In this document: positions 1 through 6,139 of the stretch, piece after piece
Numbering within the stretch: the first letter of the stretch is position 1
How the letters are laid out: the number at the start of each line of letters is the position of its first letter
Source of the DNA: Caulobacteraceae bacterium
GTDB taxonomy: Bacteria; Pseudomonadota; Alphaproteobacteria; Caulobacterales; Caulobacteraceae
Length of the DNA stretch: 7,959 nt
NCBI GenBank assembly: GCA_028291305.1
Contig: JAQGII010000363.1
Span: forward strand, 1-7,959
Direction: 5' to 3'
Made by a program: the position numbers and the translations under genes
The notes under the pieces: generated by a model
Databases searched by the model: none
What the model was told of the DNA's origin: nothing
What the model saw: the letters and a program-made list of their open reading frames with translations, nothing else

Positions 1-996
1 TTCAACGTGCTGGGGCCGCTGGTGGCCCGGGCCGGGCACGCCAAGGTGTCGCTGCCGGGCGGCTGCACCATCGGCGCGCGGCCGGTGGACCTGCACCTGA
101 AGGCGCTCGAAGCGCTCGGCGCCTCGATCGACCTGCACGAAGGCTATGTCTACGCCCAGGCCCCCCGCGGGCTGAAGGGCGCGGAGATTGAATTCCCGGT
201 GGTCTCGGTCGGCGCCACTGAACACACCCTGCTGGCCGCCGTGCTGGCGGATGGCGAGACGGTGATTCGCAACGCGGCGTGCGAGCCGGAGATCGGCGAC
301 CTGGCCGACTGCCTGACCAGCATGGGCGCGCGGATCGAGGGGGCGGGGACCTCCACCATCCGCATCCGGGGCGTGGCGCGGCTGGGCGGCGCCACCCACG
401 CGGTGATTCCCGACCGGATCGAGACCGGCACCTATGCCCTGGCCGTGGCCATGGCCGGCGGCGAGGTGCGCCTGACCCGCACCCGCAGCGATTTCATCGA
501 GGCCCTGTTGGTGAAGATGGAAGAGGCCGGCGTCGGCGTCACGCGGGCCGACGACGGGGTCACCATCAAGCGCGACGGCGCGCGGCGTCTGAAGGCCGTG
601 GACATCGACACCCAGCCCTATCCGGCGTTCGCCACCGACCTGCAGGCGCAGTTCATGGCGCTGATGACCCTGGCGGACGGCGAAAGCGTGATCCGCGAAA
701 GCATCTTCGAGAACCGCTTCATGCACGCGCCCGAACTGACCCGGCTGGGCGCGGACATCACGGTGCACGGCGGCGAGGCCCGGGTGAAGGGCGTGGAGCA
801 GCTGTTCGGCGCCCAGGTCATGGCCACCGATCTGCGGGCCTCGGTCAGCCTGGTGGTCGCCGGCCTGGCCGCCCGCGGGGAGACCGTCGTCAACCGCGTC
901 TATCATCTGGACCGCGGGTTCGAGCGGCTGGAAGAGAAGCTGGGCGCCTGCGGTGCGGATATCCGCCGCGTCAGCGACAACAGCGAGGAATTGTAG
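1..996 (+). CDS. murA: UDP-N-acetylglucosamine 1-carboxyvinyltransferase (MurA), 5' end missing
   Basis: MurA transfers enolpyruvate from phosphoenolpyruvate to UDP-GlcNAc, the first committed step of peptidoglycan synthesis, in the cytoplasm. About 331 of some 420-430 residues are visible; roughly the first 95 lie outside the window, so position 1 is not a start. The reading frame is open from base 1. The catalytic-loop motif [14 protein letters not shown] is present, with the PEP-binding cysteine (target of fosfomycin, E. coli Cys115) at bases 64-66. The catalytic aspartate (E. coli Asp305) sits in FATDLQAQF at bases 637-639. The C-terminal [14 protein letters not shown] matches the E. coli segment carrying Arg397. 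The protein therefore looks catalytically intact and fosfomycin-sensitive by motif. The TAG stop directly abuts the next ATG. The call is very secure. Confidence 0.97.
   Translation, partial: FNVLGPLVARAGHAKVSLPGGCTIGARPVDLHLKALEALGASIDLHEGYVYAQAPRGLKGAEIEFPVVSVGATEHTLLAAVLADGETVIRNAACEPEIGDLADCLTSMGARIEGAGTSTIRIRGVARLGGATHAVIPDRIETGTYALAVAMAGGEVRLTRTRSDFIEALLVKMEEAGVGVTRADDGVTIKRDGARRLKAVDIDTQPYPAFATDLQAQFMALMTLADGESVIRESIFENRFMHAPELTRLGADITVHGGEARVKGVEQLFGAQVMATDLRASVSLVVAGLAARGETVVNRVYHLDRGFERLEEKLGACGADIRRVSDNSEEL
985..990 (+). promoter_or_regulatory. Shine-Dalgarno for the DUF2948 gene, inside the murA end
   Basis: GAGGAA lies six bases before the ATG at 997, within the last codons of murA. 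It supports 997 as the true start of the DUF2948 gene and suggests that its translation is tied to that of murA. Confidence 0.65.
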
Positions 997-1458
997 ATGG
1001 CGCTGCACTCGCCCGCCGCCGACACCGCCCTGGTCCTGCTGGCGGACGACGCCGACCATCTGCAGGTGATCTCGGCGACCCTGCAGGACGCCGTCTGCAC
1101 GGTCGGGGACATCTCCTTCGAGAAGGCGTCGCGCCGGCTGACCGTGTCGCTGAACCGGTTCCGTTGGGAAGCGGCGGCGGCCCGATCCGGAGGCCAAAGA
1201 GTGCGCGCCGGGCTGCAGCTAGGCGGGGTGCTGGACGTTAAGGCCAAGCGGCTGCGGCGCGACGCGTCCAAGGCGATCCTTTCGCTCCTGGCGGTGTCGT
1301 TCGAGGCGGGCGATGCCCCCGGCGGCGTGGTCAGCCTGACCTTCGCCGGCGGCGGCGAGCTGCGGGTGGAGGTGGAATGCATCGACGCGGTCCTGGCCGA
1401 TGTGTCGCGTCCATGGCCGACTCCGCGCCGTCCGGCGCACGATCTGTCGGGGAGCTGA
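997..1458 (+). CDS. DUF2948 family protein, function unknown
   Basis: This 153-residue protein matches the alphaproteobacterial DUF2948 family as I remember its pattern: LVLLADDADHLQVISATLQDAV near the N terminus, then VGDISFEKASRRLTVSLNRFRWE, a central hydrophobic LSLLAVSFEA, and a C-terminal LTFAGGGELRVEVECIDAVLADV. The family has no established biochemical role. I see no signal peptide or membrane segment, so it is probably cytoplasmic. The start at 997 directly follows the murA stop and is backed by a good Shine-Dalgarno. The gene lies between murA and hisD, six bases before hisD. Family identity is fairly sure; function cannot be inferred from sequence alone. Confidence 0.88.
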   Translation: MALHSPAADTALVLLADDADHLQVISATLQDAVCTVGDISFEKASRRLTVSLNRFRWEAAAARSGGQRVRAGLQLGGVLDVKAKRLRRDASKAILSLLAVSFEAGDAPGGVVSLTFAGGGELRVEVECIDAVLADVSRPWPTPRRPAHDLSGS

Positions 1459-1464
1459 GCAGGC

Positions 1465-2748
1465 ATGCGTCGTTTCGCTACCCGTGATTCGGCCTTCGAG
1501 GCCGCCTTCAAGGCCTTCCTGGACGAGCCCCGCGGCTCGCCCGCCGACGTCGACGCCTCGGTCGCCGATATCCTGGCCGGCGTGAAGGCGGGCGGCCTGG
1601 ACGCGCTGCTGGCCTATGCGGAGCGGTTCGACAAGGTGAAGCTGGACGCCCGCAGCCTGAGGGTGACGCGGGAGGAGATCGAGCAGGGCGCGGCCCAGAC
1701 GGCGGCGCCGGTGCGCGAGGCGATCGCCTTCGCCGCCGCCCGGATCCGCGCCTACCACGAGCGCCAGCGCCCCGCCGACCAGCGCTTCACCGACGAGGCG
1801 GGGGTCGACCTGGGGTGGCGCTGGACGCCGCTCGAGTCGGTGGGAATCTATGTGCCCGGCGGCAGGGCGGCCTATCCGTCCACGGTGCTGATGAACGCGG
1901 TGCCGGCTTCGGCGGCCGGGGTGGACCGCATCGCCATGATCACGCCGCCCGGACGACTGGAACCGGCCGTGCTGGCCGCCGCCGCGGCCGCGGGCGTGAC
2001 CGAGATCTGGCGCGTGGGCGGGGCCCACGGGGTGGCGGCCCTGGCCTATGGGGCCGGTCCCCTGCTGCCCGTGGACAAGATCGTCGGTCCCGGCAACGCC
2101 TATGTCACCGCCGCCAAGCGCAGGCTCTATGGCGTGGTGGGCATCGACGCCCTGGCCGGTCCGTCGGAGATCGTGGTGGTGGCCGACGGCGCCAACGACC
2201 CGGACTGGATCGCGGCGGACCTGCTGTCCCAGGCCGAACACGACCCGGACGCCCAATCGATCCTGATTACCGACGACCCGGCCTTCGGCGAGGCCGTGGC
2301 CGCGGCCGTCGAGCGGCAGCTGGGCCAGTTGGCCACCGGCGTGGATGCGCGGGAGTCCTGGACCCGGCACGGCGCGATCGTCGTCGCCCCGCTCGAGGAC
2401 TCGCCGCGGCTGGTCAACCTGATCGCCCCCGAGCACGTCGAGTTCGCCGTCGAGGACCCCGAGCGGCTCTCGGACAAGGTGCGGCATGCCGGGGCCATCT
2501 TCCTGGGCCGGTATGCGCCCGAGGCCATCGGCGACTATGTGGCCGGCTCCAACCACGTTCTGCCCACCAGCCGGGCGGCGCGGTTCTCGTCGGGCCTGTC
2601 GATCTACGACTTCCTCAAGCGCAGCTCGATCATCCGCTGCGACGAGCAGGCGTTCCGCCGTCTGGCGGGGCCGACCATCGCCCTCGCCGAGGCGGAGGGC
2701 CTGCCGGCCCACGCCCGCTCGGCGTCCATCCGCTTGAACCATGATTAG
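1465..2748 (+). CDS. hisD: Histidinol dehydrogenase
   Basis: HisD carries out the last two oxidations of histidine synthesis, L-histidinol to L-histidine, using NAD+ and a bound zinc ion. The 427-residue length is normal. Family landmarks are all visible: GIYVPGG near residue 127, VGPGNAYVTAAKR at 207-219, and AGPSEI near 231. Zinc ligands match E. coli with a shift of three: Gln256 and His259 (LLSQAEHD), Asp357 and His416 (GLPAHARSASIRL). The catalytic Glu323-His324 pair lies in IAPEHVEF. ATG 1465 follows a GGGGAG ten bases upstream. The gene sits alone here, away from other his genes, between two conserved genes of unknown function, and its stop overlaps the next start by eight bases. It should encode an active enzyme. 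Confidence 0.97.
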   Translation: MRRFATRDSAFEAAFKAFLDEPRGSPADVDASVADILAGVKAGGLDALLAYAERFDKVKLDARSLRVTREEIEQGAAQTAAPVREAIAFAAARIRAYHERQRPADQRFTDEAGVDLGWRWTPLESVGIYVPGGRAAYPSTVLMNAVPASAAGVDRIAMITPPGRLEPAVLAAAAAAGVTEIWRVGGAHGVAALAYGAGPLLPVDKIVGPGNAYVTAAKRRLYGVVGIDALAGPSEIVVVADGANDPDWIAADLLSQAEHDPDAQSILITDDPAFGEAVAAAVERQLGQLATGVDARESWTRHGAIVVAPLEDSPRLVNLIAPEHVEFAVEDPERLSDKVRHAGAIFLGRYAPEAIGDYVAGSNHVLPTSRAARFSSGLSIYDFLKRSSIIRCDEQAFRRLAGPTIALAEAEGLPAHARSASIRLNHD

Positions 2749-3220
2749 CGGCGCCGGCACCCATCGACTGGTCCATATCGAACTGGACGAGGGTTCGCTG
2801 GCGTCCCTGTCGCCCGAGCAGGACGACGAGCGCAAGGTCGCCATCCTCGATCTGCTGAAGAGCAACTGCTTCGAGCCCGAGGGCGGCGAGTCCGGCGCCT
2901 ACAGCCTCAAGCTGTCGACCGCCGACAACCGCCTGGTGCTGGACATCGCCGGGCCCAACTTCGAGCGGCGCCTGCTGCTGTCCATGTCGCCGCTGCGCGG
3001 CGTGATCAAGGACTACTTCATGCTCTGCGACAGCTACTATTCGGCGATCCGCAACGCCACCACCCCGGGCAAGGTGGAAGCCCTGGATATGGGCCGGCGG
3101 GGGGTGCACGACGAAGCGGCCGGGATTCTGCGCGAGCGGCTGCAGGGCAAGGTGGACATGGACGAGGAGACCGCGCGCCGGCTGTTCACCCTGGTTTGCG
3201 CGCTGCGGTGGCGCGGCTAG
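2741..3220 (+). CDS. UPF0262 family protein, function unknown
   Basis: This 159-residue protein matches the UPF0262 family, largely confined to Alphaproteobacteria. Recognisable blocks are RLVHIELDE (about 9-17), ERKVAILDLL (30-39), the strongly conserved LLSMSPLRGVIKDYFMLCDSYYSAIR in the middle (about 79-104), EALDMGRRGVHDEA (113-126), and the terminal TARRLFTLVCALRWRG. There is no signal peptide or membrane segment, and no known enzyme motif. The ATG overlaps the last eight bases of hisD and lacks an obvious Shine-Dalgarno, which suggests translational coupling to hisD. The DMGRRG and TARRLFTL blocks look like constrained functional surfaces, but the role is unknown. Family membership is secure. 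Confidence 0.93.
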   Translation: MISGAGTHRLVHIELDEGSLASLSPEQDDERKVAILDLLKSNCFEPEGGESGAYSLKLSTADNRLVLDIAGPNFERRLLLSMSPLRGVIKDYFMLCDSYYSAIRNATTPGKVEALDMGRRGVHDEAAGILRERLQGKVDMDEETARRLFTLVCALRWRG

Positions 3221-3221
3221 C

Positions 3222-3665
3222 ATGTCGCGCCTGCCGCGTTCCGTTCTGTTCGTCTGCAACCTGAACCGGGTCCGCTCCCCCATGGCCGCCGGCCTGACGC
3301 GCAGGCTCTACGGCGACGCCATCCTCGTGGAGAGCTGCGGCCTGGAGCCGTCCGATGGGATCGACCCCATGGTCGTGGCCGCGATGCAGGAGGTCGGGGT
3401 CGACCTCATCGACCATCAACCCAAGGGCTTCGCCGAATTTTCCCCGGCCGCGTTCGACCTGATCGTCGCCTTGAGCGAGGAGGCCTGGCCGCCGGTCGAG
3501 GCGGCCGGCGCCGCGGGCGAGGCGCAGGCCGCCCATTGGCCAACGGAAGACCCGACCACGGGGGAGGGGTCCCGGGAAATGCGGCTGGAAGCCTATCGCG
3601 TGGCGCGCCGCAGTCTGGAGGCCCACATCGTCGACCGGTTCGGCCCGCCCCCGGAATGGGAGTAG
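3222..3665 (+). CDS. Low-molecular-weight phosphatase family protein (LMW-PTP/arsenate reductase fold)
   Basis: A 147-residue cytoplasmic protein of the LMW protein tyrosine phosphatase superfamily, normal in length. The N-terminal strand VLFVC leads into a CX5R phosphate-binding loop, CNLNRVRS, with nucleophile Cys12, Arg18 and Ser19. The general-acid Asp-Pro pair is Asp110-Pro111 in HWPTEDPT. Compared with the classical CLGNICRS loop, Asn15 is kept, Gly14 is Leu, and Cys17, which protects the nucleophile by disulfide formation in classical LMW-PTPs, is Val. It should still be able to hydrolyse a phosphoester, but its substrate is unknown, and arsenate reduction seems less likely without a partner cysteine nearby. 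The start follows the UPF0262 stop by one base, and the end overlaps the proposed maf start. Confidence 0.87.
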   Translation: MSRLPRSVLFVCNLNRVRSPMAAGLTRRLYGDAILVESCGLEPSDGIDPMVVAAMQEVGVDLIDHQPKGFAEFSPAAFDLIVALSEEAWPPVEAAGAAGEAQAAHWPTEDPTTGEGSREMRLEAYRVARRSLEAHIVDRFGPPPEWE

Positions 3666-4273
3666 TCGGACCCTTGTCCCCCGCAAACCCAACCGTGTGC
3701 GCGCCGCTGGTGCTCGCCAGCGCCAGTCCCCGGCGCCTCGACCTGCTGCGCCAGGTCGGCATCGAGCCCGATCGCGTGATGTCGCCCGAGATCGACGAGA
3801 CCCCCGTGGACTCCGAAACACCGCGCCAACTCGCATTGCGCCTGGCGCGGGGCAAGGCCCTGGCGGGCGCCGCCGAGGCGCCGGGCGCGTTCGTGATCGC
3901 GGCGGACACGGTGGTGGCGCTGGGACGCCGGGTGTTCGGCAAGCCCCGCGACGAGGCGGACGCGCGCCGCATGCTGACGCTGCTGTCGGGCCGCGCCCAC
4001 CGGGTATTGACCGGCGTGGCGGTATGCGCGCCGGACGGCCGGATCGCCGCGCGGCTGTCGGAAACCCGCCTGCGCTGGAAGCGGCTGACCCCGCGGGAAA
4101 TCGATGTCTTCATCGCCGGCGGCGAATGGCGCGACGTGGCGGGCGGCTACCGGATCCAGGGACAGGCCGCGGCCTTCACCATGGAGCTGCAGGGCTCCTA
4201 TCCGGGCGTGGTCGGCCTGCCGCTCTACGAAACCCTCGCCCTGCTGCAGGGCCTCGGCTACCCGGCCCGCTGA
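3656..4273 (+). CDS. maf: Maf family nucleoside triphosphate pyrophosphatase (YhdE type)
   Basis: Maf proteins hydrolyse dTTP, UTP and modified nucleotides to monophosphates, cleaning the nucleotide pool; YhdE-type members also affect septum formation. With ATG 3656 the protein is 205 residues. The signature SASPRR is at 22-27, catalytic Asp84 lies in AADTVV, Lys96 in GKP, and Gln168 in GYRIQG. The later GSYPGVVGLPL is typical of the dTTP/UTP-specific YhdE branch rather than YceF (m7GTP). The N-terminal 15 residues before PLVLASASPRR are poorly supported: the start could instead be TTG 3674, which has GGGAG upstream, or GTG 3695. The ATG 3656 start overlaps the phosphatase gene by ten bases. 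The stop shares one base with the next ATG. Identity is secure, the start is not. Confidence 0.92.
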   Translation: MGVVGPLSPANPTVCAPLVLASASPRRLDLLRQVGIEPDRVMSPEIDETPVDSETPRQLALRLARGKALAGAAEAPGAFVIAADTVVALGRRVFGKPRDEADARRMLTLLSGRAHRVLTGVAVCAPDGRIAARLSETRLRWKRLTPREIDVFIAGGEWRDVAGGYRIQGQAAAFTMELQGSYPGVVGLPLYETLALLQGLGYPAR

Positions 4274-5313
4274 TGGCCCAACGACACATATATATAGATG
4301 AGGGTCCGGGCGAGGCGCGCGGCGTGATCACCCTCGGCCGCCGTCCCGAGCGGCTGCTGTCCTACCGTCCCGCTCAGGACTACCCCCAGCTCGGCGTCCG
4401 CTACCGGGCGCGGGTGGTCAAGGTAGAGAAGAGCGCGGGCCTGGCCCTGCTCGACCTGGGGAGCGGCCTGACGGCGGCCCTGCGGATCAAGCCCGATCGG
4501 CCGCCTCCCGTGGAGGGGCAGGCGGTCGAGGTGGAGATCGCGATCGAGCCCCAGGGCGACAAGGACGCCGTGGTGCGGGTCATCGGCCTGTCCAGCGGTC
4601 AGCCGGGCCGGTTGAGCGATCCCGCATCGCTGGAGACGCGGCTGACCGGGCTGGCCCCCGATGCCCGGATCATCCGCGGACCTGAAGCGCGGGCGGTGGC
4701 GGATCAGGCCGAGGAGGAGGCCCTGGGGATCGAGCACCCCTTGCCCGGCGGCGGCTCCATCGCCGTGGAGACGACCCGCGCCTTGACGGCGGTGGACGTG
4801 GACCTGGGGGCGGGGGGCGGGGGCGACGCCAAGCGGGCCGCGCGCCAGGCCAATCTGGCCGCGATCGCGGAACTGGCGCGGCTGCTGCGGCTGAAGGCCC
4901 TCGGCGGCCTGGTGGTGATCGACCTGGTGGGGCGCGGCCACGACGGCCAGGCGCTGAGCCATGCGGCCCAGACCGCGTTCGCGCCGGAGCAGCCCGGGGT
5001 GATCATCGGGCCGATCACGAAATTCGGCACCTTGGAGCTGGCCTTGCCGCGCCGGTTCCGTCCGGTCCGGGACGGGCTGTGCGATGCCGCTGGCCACCTT
5101 TTGCTGGACACCCTGGGACTGCGCCTGGCGCGGGCGATGGAGCGGGAAGGGCGGGCCGATCCGGGCGGCCGCATCATCGCGCGCTGCGCTCCCGCTGTCG
5201 CGATGGCGGCCCAGCCCTATATATCTGTCCTGATGGAGACCCTGGGCGCCCGGTTCGAGGTCGTCGCCGACGCCGCCCAGGCCAGGGAAGCGGTGCAGGT
5301 GAGCGTGCGATGA
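4273..5313 (+). CDS. Compact ribonuclease E/G family protein
   Basis: This 346-residue protein belongs to the RNase E/G family of single-strand-specific endoribonucleases that process rRNA and mRNA. An S1-like RNA-binding domain covers about residues 37-106. The catalytic DNase I-like part begins at PGGGSIAVE (158-166). The magnesium-binding aspartates correspond to Asp175 (TAVDVD) and Asp217 (VVIDLV), 42 residues apart, almost as in E. coli RNase E (Asp303 and Asp346). The usual Asn in AIDIN is Asp here. KFGTLELALPRRFRP matches the SRFGLLEMSRQRLSP block. Only about 50 residues separate the S1 domain from PGGGSI, versus about 165 in E. coli RNase E, so most of the 5'-sensor/RNase H region is missing. 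There is no CPxCxGxG zinc-link motif. ATG 4273 overlaps the maf stop by one base. Short alphaproteobacterial relatives are usually annotated as ribonuclease E/G; this is probably not the main RNase E. Confidence 0.88.
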   Translation: MAQRHIYIDEGPGEARGVITLGRRPERLLSYRPAQDYPQLGVRYRARVVKVEKSAGLALLDLGSGLTAALRIKPDRPPPVEGQAVEVEIAIEPQGDKDAVVRVIGLSSGQPGRLSDPASLETRLTGLAPDARIIRGPEARAVADQAEEEALGIEHPLPGGGSIAVETTRALTAVDVDLGAGGGGDAKRAARQANLAAIAELARLLRLKALGGLVVIDLVGRGHDGQALSHAAQTAFAPEQPGVIIGPITKFGTLELALPRRFRPVRDGLCDAAGHLLLDTLGLRLARAMEREGRADPGGRIIARCAPAVAMAAQPYISVLMETLGARFEVVADAAQAREAVQVSVR

Positions 5314-5507
5314 GCGGGACATCAGACAAGGTCGGCCGATGCGCCATCTGCGGCAAACCGCGGGAAACCGACGCCTACCGTCCGTTCTGCTCCAGGCGGT
5401 GCGCCGACCTGGACCTGCAGCGGTGGCTGACGGGTGGCTACGTCGTGCCGGGAGAACCGGTCGAGGATGGCGAGGGCGGCCGGTTCGACACCGGCGAGGA
5501 CGGCTGA
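5310..5507 (+). CDS. yacG: DNA gyrase inhibitor YacG (small zinc-binding protein)
   Basis: A 65-residue protein with the four zinc cysteines of YacG in the expected spacing: Cys11 and Cys14 in CAIC, Cys27 and Cys31 in CSRRC, followed by the family segment ADLDLQRWLTGGYVVPGEP and an acidic tail. E. coli YacG binds the GyrB C-terminal region and blocks DNA binding by gyrase. The lysine/proline after the first CxxC (GKP) and the DL.RWL stretch are characteristic. The ATG overlaps the RNase E/G stop as ATGA, so translation is probably coupled. Adjacency to an RNase E/G gene and tRNA-Phe is common in Alphaproteobacteria. A longer upstream extension in the same frame exists but runs through the RNase gene and is not used. 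Confidence 0.93.
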   Translation: MSGTSDKVGRCAICGKPRETDAYRPFCSRRCADLDLQRWLTGGYVVPGEPVEDGEGGRFDTGEDG

Positions 5508-5517
5508 TCAGACTGTC

Positions 5518-5546
5518 TGGACAGGCCGGGCGCCCTTTCGTATAGA
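5518..5546 (+). promoter_or_regulatory. Sigma70-type promoter for tRNA-Phe
   Basis: A TGGACA -35 box (5518-5523) and a TATAGA -10 box (5541-5546) are separated by exactly 17 bases. The two boxes match the consensus at five of six and four of six positions. The predicted start lies near 5553, about 40 bases before the mature tRNA. The bases after the -10 (CGGCCCTCC) form a GC-rich discriminator, a feature that usually goes with growth-rate and ppGpp control of stable-RNA promoters. The tRNA can therefore be made independently of the operon upstream. Confidence 0.65.
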
Positions 5547-5593
5547 CGGCCCTCCGCGACGGGCGCCCGTGCTCCGGGCGGTTCGCTTCCCGG

Positions 5594-5669
5594 GCCTGGG
5601 TAGCTCAGTTGGTAGAGCAGCGGATTGAAAATCCGCGTGTCGGTGGTTCGAATCCGCCCCCAGGCACCA
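5594..5669 (+). tRNA. tRNA-Phe (anticodon GAA), CCA encoded
   Basis: A complete 76-base cloverleaf. The acceptor arms GCCTGGG (5594-5600) and CCCAGGC (5659-5665) pair fully, with discriminator A and an encoded CCA at 5667-5669. The D arm is GCTC...GAGC. The anticodon stem GCGGA/TCCGC (5620-5624, 5632-5636) encloses loop TTGAAAA with anticodon GAA at 5627-5629. The T arm GGTGG/CCGCC holds loop TTCGAAT and includes one G-T pair. It reads UUC and UUU phenylalanine codons. No interruption or intron is present, and I see no copy of its 3' end downstream that would mark integration of an island. Confidence 0.98.
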
Positions 5670-5675
5670 CTTCCC

Positions 5676-5730
5676 CCCGCTTCGGGCGCCGGTTTTCAAG
5701 GCGCCGCTCCCATTCCATGACCGGCGCCTT
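5676..5730 (+). repeat. Cluster of GGCGCC palindromes with alternative hairpins after tRNA-Phe
   Basis: GGCGCC occurs three times (5685-5690, 5700-5705, 5723-5728). Copies one and two can form a six-pair stem with a nine-base loop that includes TTTT. Copies two and three form a longer nine-pair stem, AAGGCGCCG (5698-5706) with CGGCGCCTT (5722-5730), and these two folds exclude each other. A smaller CCCG-CTT-CGGG hairpin at 5676-5686 is followed six bases later by TTTT. One of these probably marks the 3' end of the tRNA transcript, but none has a clean T-run directly after a stem, so the terminator role is a guess. Confidence 0.4.
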
Positions 5731-5877
5731 CATGCCATGATGGCAAATCCCGCTGCGCGCGGGACGGCTTGGCCTGCGCGGGCGCCCCCTAGCCCATGTT
5801 GACTGCTCAAGTCTCTACATAATTCTTTTGAAAGACTATCCAGCTGGATCGTAAAGTCCGGCGCAGCATTGCGCATT

Positions 5878-5925
5878 TGATTATCAGATAGACAGACGTG
5901 ACCGGCCCGTTTCGGTCGATTATCG
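5878..5925. promoter_or_regulatory. Pair of GATTATC palindromes, possible operator
   Basis: TGATTATCA (5878-5886) and CGATTATCG (5917-5925) are both exact nine-base palindromes around a central T, sharing the core GATTATC, with centres 39 bases apart. Such paired sites are typical of a dimeric regulator. ATTATC resembles a Fur half-site, and exbB-exbD-tonB is often iron-controlled, but the sites lie over 400 bases before exbB and do not form a full Fur box. Assignment to any regulator is speculation. Confidence 0.3.
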
Positions 5926-5960
5926 GCCACATCCAACGAAAATGCTGCGTTGCCACATAG

Positions 5961-5995
5961 AAAAACGCCGCGAGAACGGGGTACTGGTCTCGCGG
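5961..5995 (-). terminator. Intrinsic terminator reading on the minus strand, no gene in front of it
   Basis: On the minus strand CCGCGAGA (5995-5988) pairs perfectly with TCTCGCGG (5975-5968) across a 12-base loop. After two bases (CG) come five Ts (5965-5961). The stem has six G-C pairs out of eight, so the unit has the form of a rho-independent terminator. On the plus strand the hairpin is followed by AGGG, so it would not work in that direction. It implies a leftward transcript starting between about 6000 and 6340, where no minus-strand protein gene is visible. Confidence 0.55.
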
Positions 5996-6093
5996 AGGGT
6001 GCTCCTATTGTGCATCGCACCATGCCTATCGTTGGGCGATTTGCGCGCTAATGCAGAATTGCTTTCGACGCCCCTTGACGTTGCGGTACTGGG

Positions 6094-6123
6094 TTGTCAA
6101 AGGACGTTTGCCGTAAGTTTTAT
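6094..6123 (+). promoter_or_regulatory. Weak candidate promoter for exbB-exbD-tonB
   Basis: TTGTCA (6094-6099, five of six matches to the -35 consensus) and TTTTAT (6118-6123, four of six matches to the -10) are 18 bases apart. If used, transcription would start near 6130 and leave a leader of about 210 bases that contains the hairpin run before exbB. The overlapping sequence read leftwards is an exact TTGACA (6100-6095), so a -35 for the opposite strand is also possible, though no fitting -10 follows it. Confidence 0.25.
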
Positions 6124-6139
6124 TGACGGTAAGACTTAG

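Larger units (their letters stand above)
5731..6139. other. Intergenic region without a protein gene, AT-rich from about 5795
   Basis: No open frame here has a plausible start signal or a recognisable product. From about 5795 composition changes sharply: bases 5801-5900 are 44 percent GC and 6001-6100 are 54 percent GC by hand count, against visibly far higher GC in the genes upstream. The stretch holds a GCGCA-GCAT-TGCGC hairpin (5861-5874), a GACCG/CGGTC hairpin (5900-5917), two GATTATC palindromes, and the minus-strand terminator listed separately. The pattern fits a regulatory region, a small RNA gene, or remains of acquired DNA. Confidence 0.5.

Noticed and set aside
1219..2865. A 548-residue open frame on the minus strand, opposite hisD
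   Set aside because: It is a product of high GC content and third-position bias; hisD and the ends of its neighbours explain the same bases with full family motifs.
3536..4273. A longer maf reading frame starting 120 bases earlier
   Set aside because: The extra 40 residues overlap the phosphatase gene and are low-complexity Gly/Arg/Pro; family members start near the LVLASASPRR strand.
6123..6128. TTGACG at 6123-6128, and another at 6075-6080, as -35 boxes for exbB
   Set aside because: Neither has a fitting -10 at 16-18 bases, nor a Caulobacter-type GCTANAWC at 10-14 bases.
5942..6139. A 65-residue open frame on the + strand with a hydrophobic stretch resembling a signal peptide
   Set aside because: No Shine-Dalgarno before its ATG, no recognisable family, and it runs straight through the hairpin and the candidate promoter elements. 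Probably chance in AT-rich DNA.
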